A stretch of DNA of 64,000 bases from Ascidia mentula. Taxonomy: Eukaryota > Chordata > Ascidiacea > Phlebobranchia > Ascidiidae. The stretch is taken from the NCBI GenBank assembly GCA_947561715.1, contig OX387201.1, positions 20,226,001-20,290,000 on the forward strand, given 5' to 3'. The position numbers were made by a program, and so were the translations under genes. Below, in pieces: positions 1-10,355 of the stretch (within the stretch, counting starts at the first letter, position 1; each line of letters begins with the position of its first letter). The notes beneath the pieces are model-generated. The model was not told where the DNA came from, did no database searches, and saw only the letters and a program-made list of their open reading frames with translations.

Positions 1-324
1 TAAGCTTGTGATTTGAATAAACACATAAAATATATTTTTATAAACTTTACACTTCGCTTTGACTTGTTTGCAGCCAAAAGTAAAATAACACTTATAATAC
101 AGAAAATTTGTAACAGAAAAATGTACGTGCTCCTGTAAGACGTGTTACAAGTTACATTGAGCACCAAACTAAACTTTATCGATCAAGATTTGTGATTGCG
201 AAAAAGTCTTGTGTCACATAAAAATGCAAATTTGAACAAACTTGTCTTACGCTCTTGACAGGTCCCATCTATGTAAGAAACTCATTTTTATTTAAAAACC
301 ATACATATATATAACACCTGTGAT

Positions 325-519
325 GCACCCGCGCGAGCCTTATCTGTGACGTCGGTCAGGTCAGCTCCTTATATTGATGGAGCTCTACCAATCGCGTCAG
401 TCAAACTGATGATGACAAAAGTTTTTGTCGAAACGTCTTTAACATGACAGTGTTAATAACAATATGGGCCAGTCTATTCATACTCAGCATTATGAGAAAA
501 CCTGTGAGTTGTGTTTCAT
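325..519. mobile_element. 195-bp insertion with 9-bp target duplication in WDR24 copy A
   Basis: Absent from copy C at the equivalent site. It is flanked by direct repeats ACCTGTGAT at 316-324 and 520-528. It contains CTGATGA (406-412), a hairpin GACAAA/TTTGTC, then GAAA (430-433), which resembles a hammerhead core with one extra U before the hairpin, and an internal AGCTCC/GGAGCT hairpin. There are no clear terminal inverted repeats, so a small retroposon is more likely than a DNA transposon. Family unknown. Confidence 0.75.
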
Positions 520-521
520 AC

Positions 522-1222
522 CTGTGATCCACTTAGCAAAAGATTTCCTTCCGAGTTGTGAAACGACACTTTGGTGACCGTGCGACGATGTTCAGACAAT
601 ATAGCGAGCTTCTTCTCACGACCAGGAGTGTTTAAATCCCAAGCTACAACCGCTTCATTAGTAGCAGCAGTTGCGATCAAATTTTCATCCACGGGACTCC
701 AACCCACGTCAGAACAACTCATGTTCAAACCCTGAAATGAAAAAACAAAACATTTTAACTAATTGTGTATGTGTGAACTAATAATGCTGATGAACAGCAA
801 TTGTAATCACATGAAAAATTAGGTTAAGCATGCAGCCACAGGTAAAAGCTAATTTGATTTCAATAACTTATGCTGTATTATTTTGTTGGGTGGTAGATGG
901 CTATGGCCAGTCATGAGTAAAAAAAAATACCAATATGCCTTCCTTAAAAATACAACAGCAATTGCAAAAACATACACTTATAACATGAAACGAAACACAA
1001 TCAGCACTATCAAAAACAGTGGCACACATTAATTCCATCGGAGCACACCTGTTTTCTTCCAACATGAAGATTAAGGTGCTCGCTGAAACCATTAACCTCA
1101 TCAACATGATAAATTTTCAACAGAGACCTTCCAGCGATGACCACTTTACTGTTGTCCTTACTGAGGCAAAGTGCATTCACTGCTGTTCCAACATCTATTG
1201 AAACGGCTTTGTTTCTCTTCAT
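522..1222 (-). CDS. WDR24 copy A, first two coding exons (rest outside window)
   Basis: WDR24 is a beta-propeller/RING-type subunit of GATOR2, which activates mTORC1 at the lysosome in response to amino acids. Exon 1 (1049-1222) starts with MKRNKAVSIDVG and carries VVIAGRSLLKIYHVDE, like the N-terminal blade of WDR24. Exon 2 (522-731) starts GLNMSCSDVGWSPVDENL and ends at LLLSGSQ, with ATAATN and VVAWDL blade motifs. Both exons are open and match copy C in length (174 and 210 nt). The exon 2 donor is now CAG|gtatga, because a 195-bp insertion duplicated the exon/intron junction; copy C has CAG|gtgttt. Later exons would lie left of base 1, so whether this copy is functional cannot be judged. 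Confidence 0.85.
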
Positions 1223-2184
1223 AATTTCAAGTTTTCCGATGAAATATGCTGTGTTTTATATTTAATATCACTTCCACAACACGTAAGCACTTTGGTTTAC
1301 AGAAGACAAGGTCATGAAATTTATTGTATATTTAAAGAACAACACACTGGCTCTGTTTGCCTTTGTAAATTTTTGATAAAATTACACAATAACAACAATT
1401 ATTCCAATCCGACCCAGAAAAACCATTTAAGCGCAGATGCAAAGGTGATTTTTCACAGATAAGGAAACCTGCTTACGGTTAACTACGTAAGTACTGTAGC
1501 AGCAAGTTCTTAAACAAACTAATTCCCGAGAAAATGTAAACAAAACAAATTCGTCTCTTGCACGCTTCAGTGATTTTCCAACACGAACAGCGATTTTATC
1601 CTCGCAACCAGAACATTAACTTTTCTAATGTTGATTGCTGACTTGCAATAATCAACTAATTTTTTGCATACACAAAATAAACAGATTGAATAAAGTTGAT
1701 ATACATTTTGCATGAACGAGCAATATCCTATATTACAAATATTCGGTTGGAAGCCAACAATTTATTGTAGTAAAGCTACTCGATTTCTACAAAAAATTAA
1801 GTTAAATATGCATATGTCTAACTTTGTCAAACATTCTTTACTAAGTACACACGATGCAATTATGAGTAAAAAAATGTTACATCAGTGGAAGAATCTGGGA
1901 TGTTCACAGTTTTATAAATCTCACAAAACGTGTCACTTCAAAAGGGAATGCAAGAACATAAAAAAGCAGCATCTAACAATCTTTCACATAATACAGGAAG
2001 CATACAAATTTTCACAGTGAAATATTTACAAACTACACGAACTTGTCGCGCAACTGCATACAATGTTTTGAACCTGACAAGAAAAACAGGAAACTGTTGT
2101 TCTAAAATAAGTAAAACTTGGGAACAGAAAATTTTTATTTCTTTGTAGAAACTTTTCTGTTGGCCGGGGAAATCGAACGTGCTC
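1223..2184. other. Spacer between WDR24 start and ANKAR-like 3' end, copy A
   Basis: Both neighbours are on the minus strand, so this stretch should hold the WDR24 promoter and the 3' flank of the ANKAR-like gene. No convincing core promoter motif was identified. A 102-codon plus-strand ORF at 1712-2020 recurs in copies B and C, but most differences between copies change amino acids, so it does not behave like a conserved protein. Confidence 0.5.
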
Positions 2185-5100
2185 TCATCGTCCGGTGAGC
2201 AGCTCTGAAAAAATCCACATTTCAGTGTTCCTGTATTTTAACGTACACTACGAGGCATTTCCTACCCGTTAACATGTAAGGTGTTTCCCCTCGTTTGCGC
2301 TGTTTGAGGTCTTGACGGCCCTGAATAAACAAAGGTTAATATTTTTATGATTGAAATAAACCCCAGAACTTTTGCTGCATGAAAACATGTGTCTAAGCTC
2401 AGTAGAAATGTACGTTAACACAAATTGTAACGAACTTACTCCTCTTTTCTTTAACAATCGGCAAAGCGATGGTCGCCTGTCGTTTAAACTCGGCTACAAA
2501 CTCATCAGACACTTTTCCATCTTCACCCAAATTGTCCGTAAGAGTGACGTAAAGGCCTTCAGTCGCTCTACATGACGTCATCAACTCTCTGCTCGCCGTT
2601 CGGTTGAAAGATAAATATCCTAAAAATGTCATCATAAAGTTTAAACCACGTGGAAATAGATAAATGTCAATATAATACATAAGGTAATAGGGAAACCAAG
2701 TGCATGTTTTCCTAAACAATCTCACGTTATTTTGTCACCCGAAAACTCCATAGAAATCATATATAGACAGCTAACCTAATGCCTGGGCAGCAGTTTGTCG
2801 AACCAACAGATTCTCCGACTTCACTTTACCAAGAAGTTTCTCCACAGCGCCGCAAGTGACGATGGCTTCAGGAACGCCCGCCCTTGTGTGGGCGAGTGAC
2901 GCAAGATAATCCGCTGTAATACGTCATCATTACGTCATCTTTCTTTCATGTGAAACTACAGTTTTTTTGGTAGTTTTAAAAATCGGATCCTTGCACCAAA
3001 ACAAATCCTCAAACGTTATGAGGCTCAAACCACCCAAGCGTGAAATCCGTTGTTGTTGTTGTTGGATTCGGTTGAATGCGAACATGGTTAGTGCGGATAC
3101 TGCTTGTAATTTCACCGCCTTAGAAAGAACAAAACAATTGTTAGTAAAAATTACTTCCAATTCGTTCACACATAAACTATGCACACGCAATTAACTTTAT
3201 CGCCAATTATTTGTACGTAAATTTCAATAGAAAGTAAATACCCTGGCTTAAAGCAAGCTTCGCAGATTCAACAGGAGTTGTGGGAAACAAGTAGTAGAGG
3301 TGGGGATTACCCACCCGGTACTATATATTGAGCATTCTTTATTACATCACAAAGGTTTTACAACAAACCCACCATACTGGGCGAGTTGCAGACTTGCAGA
3401 ATAATTTCGAATCCGAATCCGTCCAATTCGTTCAGTTTGTCTTCGTTCTCCTGACAACCGCTAACAAGACACGATAAACAATGGAAAAGATCGACCTTTA
3501 GAACAAACATCTTTTGTTTAATCGCGACTCTATGACGTAATTTCTGGCATCGCGTCACCTGCATCTTCTCGTCACGTGACGTTTACCACACTCTGTTGAC
3601 CAGCAGCTCAATGGCGCCCTCTTCGGCAATTGTGAGTTGAGAGTTATTGTTGTTTATGTGGGCTACACCTGGACCGATGTGAAAATAAAGTGAAATAATA
3701 ATGAACAAATTTATCAAAAACAAACTTTAGGAAATTCACCGATTTTACAAACACAAAATATTGCATTCTGAACGAAACCAATATTTTCTAATTGCTAAAA
3801 ACCAACAGAAGACGTTCAAGCTCCCTCTAATGCTTTAGAAAACAAAAAAGCTTCACGCGCAGCCATTGTCGTTATTATAATACCTGGAAAGTACGTTACA
3901 GAGAAAGGAAAAATTGTCACGCACCAATGCACATCTTGTTAATAGCGTCCAGTGTTCCCATGACGACTTTCCGACTGGTTTTCACCAACCTGAGCAACCG
4001 GATGAGCGGAGGGATAGTGTTGTCACGTGACAAACGCGCCTGACTCGATGAACTTTTCCAGCTCCATGCTGCCACCGCCTGGCAACCTACAAACGAGTCA
4101 ATACATTCCAGCCATTGACATCATAAAATCGTTTTGCTAAAATACTCCGCGAAGAATCTGTTTAGCGACAACTTCCACTGATTGGGATCTTGTGTTTCCT
4201 GAACTCATTTTGTTTTACCGACATACACTGTTTTATTTTTAATATTATTCGTTTGTTTTATTTCAAATATCAGAAATAAAACAACTTTTTACCGATCAAC
4301 TGAAGCGTGTCGGATTTGCTGAGTAACATGTCAATGATTTGACCCGTCCCGATTCTGCGAGCAATTGCTCTCTGCTGCTCAGGGTGGTGACCGGCCAACG
4401 ACCACAGTGCGCATGCGCCGCGTTCCTTCACCTCATCCGACCAAATCTGTTACGAACAGTTGATGGAAATCTTTACATTGGGCTGATTAATGTTTTTTTG
4501 CAAAATGGAAAGGAAAAATCAAAAAATGTCGTAAAAGAGTTCCACTAAAAGTCACAAGGTTTCAATGAGAAATTTCTTTAAACTTGACAAACTTGATTTT
4601 TGTAACTTCATTTTCTACTTACTTGAAACAGACGACACAGAGCGGTCGGAGCTTCTTCTAACGACGCCTCGTGTTGGGCTCCCTGGTTCCCTCTAGTGAT
4701 ACATCCAACAGCAAGCGCAGCTTTCATCTGAGCGGGAATGCAATGTCCTCGCAATATCGCCACCAGCGGCGCCAACACTCCGATTTGAACAAACTCGTTC
4801 TGTGTAAAATCTTTGGTTAAATTTTTAACTTTCTGACATTCAGGAAACAACAAAAAAGACCAATTTTAATATTTCAGTAAATCTTTTGCAAAAATAACAC
4901 CGGCCAAACAAAATGATTACTGCAGGCAATAGAAACAACGACTTCACTTCTTGACTGAAAATATTCAGTTCTTCAACAGGTGCAAAACCCCACAAGTGTG
5001 GATTAATATTTAGGTCACAATTCACAACAAGCTTCATCCCCACACCCGTTATACCTGGTTGTCCTGGTTGTCATCGCAAACAGCGGCAATCGCGTCAGCA

Positions 5101-7420
5101 GTCGCCGTCTGAAGCGAATCGTCCTTCACCGTGAGAAAATCAACCAGGAACCCGGAAGCTCCACACTCCATAATTCTCCGCTGGATGTCGCCCGCACCAC
5201 TCGTGTCTCCCCGACAGAGTGAAGCCAGGGTGTTGATGACGTTGACAAGCACATCCACAACCTGGAACAGTACAAGCTGGAAAGTTACAATTACCTTAAA
5301 TCCCATGGGAAGTATACGACGGACGTGAGGCATCGGTTTTAAACCAACTGCAATAAATTTAATCCAGAATTCCCCTGTTATTTCTGACTCACGTCAACGT
5401 GGAGTTCAACTAACGGCCGGATACCACCATGTGCGGCGATGCGTGACGCGTTGTCATCCACGTGAGCGAGATCCGAGAGAACGACGGAGGAACGCGATTG
5501 AATCTCGCATCTCTCATCCGTAGATTCCAGATCCTGGTGCTCCGGATCAAGATCGTGGGATGCCATGGGTTTTAACAGAGAAATAAGAGCTGCGAAAAAT
5601 AGTCCCCGATTTAAAAGAAACAAGTCTGACCAATCGACGGCATATTCAATATATTTTACACTTAACTTAATCAAATGCTGTACGATAAGCAGACATTGCA
5701 CAAATTACATAATTTTTACGCAAAGTTACTGCAGACATGAACAGAAAACGTGGGTTTCCGAGTCAGACACACAATTTCTCTTACGTTTTTACGTGATTTT
5801 CAAAAAAATACTGAACAGGTATTCAACTACGATTTCTATCCTGACAAAAGTGAAATATTAACCACGTGACTTAACACCTACTTGGAATCGCGCCAGCGTT
5901 CGCAATCTCAACTCTAACGTCATCCTGTTCCGACATGAGGCAAATAACAGAACAAGCGAGTGATCTTAAGGGAGAAGTCGTCTCGTCTTCCAAATCCTTC
6001 CCTAAACCTTCAACACAAATGTTCACTGAGTCCTCGACCACAAAATTCGATGGTTTGGGATTTCTGGAGTTACAACTTGGACTCCAACCACAAACACACA
6101 CTCAGTGCATCCGCGTAAAGATTTAACGAAGCTTATTGCGGGAATAAAAACGTTGCAGCGACATTTAGCAGCAAACAACACACGTCTTTTAGTGAGTGCC
6201 AGTCAGGTTTAGTGGGTGTTTCGACCATTAGGTCTCATCCATAGGCGCCGAACACGGGTATGCCGGGTATGCCTCGCATACCCGGACGAAAATCTCGGGT
6301 ATGCCGCATACCCGAAAATCTGACCAACGTTCGTCATGCTGCTGTTTTGGAGTTTCTCTTTGTCATTTGAAAAAGGCTCTTTGTTTAATATTCAATGCGG
6401 TCTTACCGCACATAAACATGCGTTCATTTGGAAAAGTACTTTGCGTTGCGTGAAGTTCGTAAACTACAAGCCTTAACATAGTCTCACGCCCAACCCTTTC
6501 TAGCGCCAAGAAAGATATTTTGCATTTGATGACGTCATAAAATGACGCAATATAATTTGGCATACCCGACAAAATTTTAAAGTCGGCGCCTATGGTCTCA
6601 TCCGTGCAACTTTTGGGGCCAGTGACGAAACATCCGGGCGAACACCACGCACAGTCGCCGGGATAGCTTTAAATTTAATTTATCCGACGAAAAACATGTG
6701 CCCACATTGACCACAGTTAAAAACGAACCAGAATCAAGGGACATGGTTCCTGACTTGGGTCTTCTTCTTGCGCTCCGGAGCAAATTAACAAGAGGAGGAA
6801 CTGCATCAGCCTCCAACAGAGGGCGCCAGTAAGTCGGTGTGCGATGAAGCAGAACCTCGAGGCAACGAAGCGAAGCGTCTTGGCGGGAAACGAATCGGAA
6901 TTCCAGCATTTCTTAAATAGAGAATTTGTTTTTTGTGAGGTTGCGATAATGTTAGGGAATAATAAATAAATAAATTGTCACATTTTCCACACACAGAGTT
7001 TCCGACTTATTTCGAAAATAAACAAAATTTTCTCAAAATTACAACATCAACCGATGGAACCAAAGTTCCTTAAAGAGTCATCCGCCCTGCTAATAAATTC
7101 ACAAATACATACGCATATACGCAAAAAGCATCTTCAGCGTAATTTCAGTACGTAATCCTGGTGCTATTACGCAACAATGACGTCACTCACCAACCAAAGA
7201 TGGCCACACGTTTAAACTTTCCTCGTCATCACCATCCTTCCTCCCCTCCAAACTAATCAAATATTTGATGACGTCAGTGTGGTAACTGAGGGCTGCTCTT
7301 TGCACGGGACCGTCATTGTTGATGTCACGCGATCGCACGGTGGCGCCAGACTTGATGAGAAATTTGAGGCAATCGAGCGCTCCACTTGAGGCAGCAACGA
7401 GCAGTGGTGTAGCGTTGTCC
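2185..7420 (-). pseudogene. ANKAR-like ankyrin/armadillo-repeat gene, copy A (disrupted)
   Basis: A multi-exon gene read right to left. The 5'-most visible exon (7191-7420) encodes ankyrin repeats (NATPLLVAASSGALDCLKFL, then DVIKYLISL). Later exons encode armadillo repeats: near 6700-6911 (SLRCLEVLLHRTPTYW, VPPLVNLLRS), 5881-6100, 5395-5600 (GGIRPLVEL), 5050-5260 (CGASGFLVDFLTVKDDSLQT), 4620-4800 (IGVLAPLVAILRGH), 4300-4450 (ERGACALWSLAGHHPEQQRA), 3930-4085 (IPPLIRLLRLVKTSRKVVMG), 3360-3660, 3000-3125, 2783-2915 and 2445-2610. A short last exon ends at TGA 2185. Ankyrin followed by armadillo is the ANKAR architecture; the 5' exons are not recognised. Compared with B and C, copy A has an in-frame TAA at 3583-3585, lacks one armadillo exon plus the neighbouring splice donor (junction near 2960), and hosts a MITE in an intron. 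Probably a pseudogene. Confidence 0.72.
6240..6594. mobile_element. Non-autonomous hAT-like MITE (355 bp)
   Basis: Perfect 12-bp terminal inverted repeats, CATAGGCGCCGA at 6240-6251 and TCGGCGCCTATG at 6583-6594, flanked by an 8-bp target duplication GTCTCATC (6232-6239 and 6595-6602). An 8-bp duplication with this kind of terminus is typical of hAT elements. Subterminal direct and inverted copies of GGGTATGCC lie near the left end. No transposase is encoded. It sits in an intron of ANKAR-like copy A. Copy B has an empty site (about 39218) with a single GTTTCATC, so insertion followed the A/B duplication. Confidence 0.92.
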
Positions 7421-7479
7421 CTGTTTCAACAACGTTGGTGAAGGCGCTCGACGTTATATTAAGCACAAAAAGCCTGATC

Positions 7480-7525
7480 GGAATTCATGGCAAGGAGAGT
7501 CAGGGTTCGAACCCCGGTGTGGTAA
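7480..7525 (+). repeat. tRNA-like T-arm relic, copy A
   Basis: GGTTCGAACCCC near 7504 matches a Pol III box B / tRNA T-loop. No D-arm or acceptor stem is found upstream, so this is at most the 3' half of a tRNA-derived repeat. The same sequence occurs in copy B near 40110. Confidence 0.35.
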
Positions 7526-7873
7526 AAAATCAGCAGCTGTTTTTCATTAAATTCCCATTTTCGTGACGTATTTGTTTCATTGATGACGAAATTAGCAGTG
7601 GTTGGATACCGGGTTAGTTTAAATAAGTGCATATACACAGGGATGAGTCAGACCTAACCCGAATATCGTACGTGGAATGCGCTCCACTCAGATTGTAACA
7701 ACGTCGCTAGGAATCACACACCTGTTTATATAATAATGTCACTGTTTCTTTTGAGACCAATTAGAATTGATGACGCAACTCTAGCAATATATGATACATG
7801 TGCGGCAAGTTGAAAGTAAAAATAAACTAGGTTGATATATACTGGTTAGTACAGTAATTATGGATGTGTGTTA

Positions 7874-8106
7874 GATCTGCGGATACATGCACGCACTGTT
7901 TCAATTTATAAAGTCTTATCAGTGCAGCTGGTGACTGTGGCACTGGGGCAGCTTGGATACTGTCAGGGACACAGATTTTAACTTCGTGGTGTCTGTGGTG
8001 TAAGTGTGCATGGTAGTCTACAAGGTAGCCCAGTGCCACAGTCACACCAAACTGCACTTATGAGACCTTATAGGATAAAATATTGTGTGCAAGTGTCTGC
8101 AGTTCT
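7874..8106. mobile_element. Palindromic element with two decayed hammerhead arms, copy A
   Basis: An inverted repeat of about 230 bp. Left arm (minus strand, 7874-7928) and right arm (plus strand, 8050-8106) both derive from a sequence reading CTGATGA, short hairpin, GAAAC, GTC, and are bordered by inverted copies of a cagtgccacagtc-like motif. In copy A the left core reads CTGATAA and the right CTTATGA, so essential hammerhead residues are altered in both. The right arm keeps its outer helix (AACTGCA with TGCAGTT around the core). It is the counterpart of 40484-40700 in copy B. Confidence 0.65.
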
Positions 8107-8382
8107 CATGGATTATTATGGCTCTTTACTGCTTGTAAGGAAGAAACACATTTAGTGCTTGTTTTGTATTTGGACCGATTCTGTTTGAAGTCAGAACACT
8201 GCACTTCATAATAGATTTAAAGTATAAGCGGGTTTAGTGCATTTTTGAAACCTTATTTTGATAACCCAACCCCCGTTTTGCCATTATTTTGCAAACATAT
8301 ATATCTTATATGCACGTCTTATGCCCGCGACAGATCCCAGTATGGAAACTCGTTATCACACGATCATCTCAAATCCACCAAC

Positions 8383-8570
8383 CTGTGATCCACTCAGCAA
8401 AACATTTCCATGAGAGTTGTGACACTTTCGTGACCGTGTGACCAACATTCAGACAATATAGCAAGCCAGGAGTGTTTAAATCCCAAGCTACAACTGCTTC
8501 ATTAGTAGCAGCAGTTGCGGTCAAGTTTAAATCCACAGGACTCCAACCCATGTCAACTCATGTTTAAGCC
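8383..8570 (-). pseudogene. Relic of WDR24 exon 2, copy A
   Basis: Minus-strand translation gives MGWSPVDLNLTATAATNEAV and AWDLNTPG, clearly WDR24 exon 2, but the middle (the REKKLAILSEHRR part) is deleted or changed and the frame is lost after it. It is isolated from any other WDR24 exon and lies upstream of the ANKAR-like gene. A matching relic in copy B (40945-41131) shares the same internal loss, so the exon was copied here and decayed before the block duplicated. Confidence 0.85.
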
Positions 8571-9011
8571 CTGAAATGCTAATTATGTGTTAGGACAAAC
8601 ATGCTGATGACCAGAAACTGTGATCATGTCAAATGTTAGGTTCAGTTAATTATGTCAACTATATGATTTCATTGGGTGATGACTAGCAACATGTTACAAC
8701 ACAAACTTGTTGATGTTTTTTGTTTAAACAAACATTTGCCTGAACACTCAGGGCTATAGGGTGAGAAATTCTTACCACAAACAAATCAAAGTTTGGGTCA
8801 ACTTCTGACATTGTAAATGCAAGTTGAATTATAACCACAATTACTTTAATCAATATCACAGCTTTGTTTTCACCCCAAACTTATTGTATATATTTTTTTT
8901 ATTTTTTTGTTTTTGACTTCATTTTAACACATACCGCAGGTTCAAGTATTTTCCCATGGATCATCATGAGATCACAAACAAAATAACAGAAATTTGTCGT
9001 GTCAGACTTAC

Positions 9012-10311
9012 CAGAAGCAGTGTTTTTACAAACTATTTGGGCAGTCGGTTGGGATTTGAGAACTGCAACTAAATCATTAAACGAAGTTGGTCGGATCCAT
9101 GAAGTTCCACCATTAAATAATTCAAGCCTGGTTGCTTTTTGTTGCACTAACTTTCGTTACTTGCATTTTAAATGACAGAACTCCTTTTCAAGATCCTAAG
9201 AAACAAAAACTGTTAAAAATTTCTAGAGATACAATGTTGTTTAATTAAAGTATTTGTTGGTCACAGAAAAGGAATCAGAAAGTTTGTACACTTTATTGCA
9301 TGTTGTACCTCAATGTCTGAACATTTTTCCAGCAGTTTTGGGTCAGCATCTGTTGCAGAAGATTTCATTGCATCAAGTATGGGACGATATCCTGTACAAG
9401 ACAAATGTCTCCATCAAAACTATCTTTGCTCGGTTGGAGTTGGATCTTCTGATAAAAGGCTAAAAAGATGGGAGGGTTACTTTATGGTTTTATTGGCAAC
9501 TCCATATAAACGTGTATATACTACAATGATTTAATATAATAAGCACAGTTGTGTTTGAAAGGCCAGAAAAACATACTCTGAATAACCCACCACAAATTTT
9601 CTGTGTATTCTAATTTATAAACGAACCTGTACATATTTATGACGAAGCCAGGAGTGCAATAACCACACTGTGAACCATCGAACTCAGCTACACGAGTTTG
9701 TATTGCATTGTAGTCATCTCTTCGTGACCCAAGTCCTTCCACAGTTGTTACTCTGCACCCGTCCACTGAAGCAAGCAGGCTGAGGCACTTAATACATTTG
9801 TCAATACATAAATTTTTTTTAATATGCATTTTTATGTCAAACACAGTAAAATTAGTTAATGAACAGGAAGCATCTGCATATCAGTTATGATTAAACAACA
9901 AACCAAGACATAGAATTTAACTTTGAACATTCACCGAGTTTACAGCTTCTATCTTTCCAGGAGTTTTCTCCATGGCAACCATGCAACATCCACATCCACT
10001 CCCTCATAACACATCACTTTTGTTCCAGTGAGTCCTGGTTGTGATCGGAGCCATGAGTTCAGGCTCATCATGGGATCCACATCATCAACTGAACAAAGCA
10101 AACAGGTTTACAACAACTAATAATTTCTACTTCTATCTTTAACAAATATGTCCAAATTTTTTGTGTTATCTGTTGCCAACAACTAAAATTAACTAAATAA
10201 AAATGCATTAAAAAGCTAAAAAAAGAAATGCAGAAGATTTTTGCACATAAGCTTCAACAAACCTGTATACAGTTGTCCATTTGCATGGAATGATATTGAG
10301 GTACTTGTCAC
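9012..10311 (-). pseudogene. Xanthine dehydrogenase/aldehyde oxidase-like 5' fragment, copy A
   Basis: Xanthine dehydrogenase and aldehyde oxidase are cytosolic molybdo-flavoenzymes with two N-terminal 2Fe-2S domains, then FAD and molybdopterin domains. Exons here cover only the 2Fe-2S domains and the start of the FAD domain: LNSWLRSQPGLTGTKVMCYEG near 10000, CRVTTVEGLGSRRDD and GSQCGYCTPGFVINMY near 9650-9790, [19 protein letters not shown]-like sequence near 9330, and LELFNGGTSWIRPTSFNDL near 9010-9150. All later exons are missing. Compared with copy B, the start codon is GTG instead of ATG (10309-10311), a 2-bp insertion breaks the first cluster after MCYEG, and a 1-bp deletion breaks the second (CRCTG region). 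It also shares a frameshift with copy B. Pseudogene. Confidence 0.85.
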
Positions 10312-10355
10312 TGTACCAAGTATAAACACCTAAAGTGGATGAATAGAAAGTTTTG

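Larger units (their letters stand above)
1..10355. repeat. Segmental duplication, copy A (left edge outside window)
   Basis: Base 1 aligns with 58373 of copy C, and 1494-10355 aligns collinearly with copy B (34146-42938). Order within the block: WDR24 5' exons, ANKAR-like gene, palindromic ribozyme element, WDR24 exon relic, XDH-like fragment. Identity is high in exons and introns alike, with scattered substitutions and indels. The right edge is where alignment with B stops, after the shared run near 10330. Copy A has three private changes: a 195-bp insertion (325-519), a 355-bp hAT-like insertion (6240-6594) and a deletion of about 310 bp near 2960 that removes an armadillo exon. Confidence 0.93.

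Noticed and set aside
1712-2020. 102-codon plus-strand ORF (MNEQYPILQIFGWK...) recurring in copies A, B and C
   Set aside because: It recurs only because the block is duplicated. Most differences between copies change the amino acid, and copy C has a frame-changing indel near its end.
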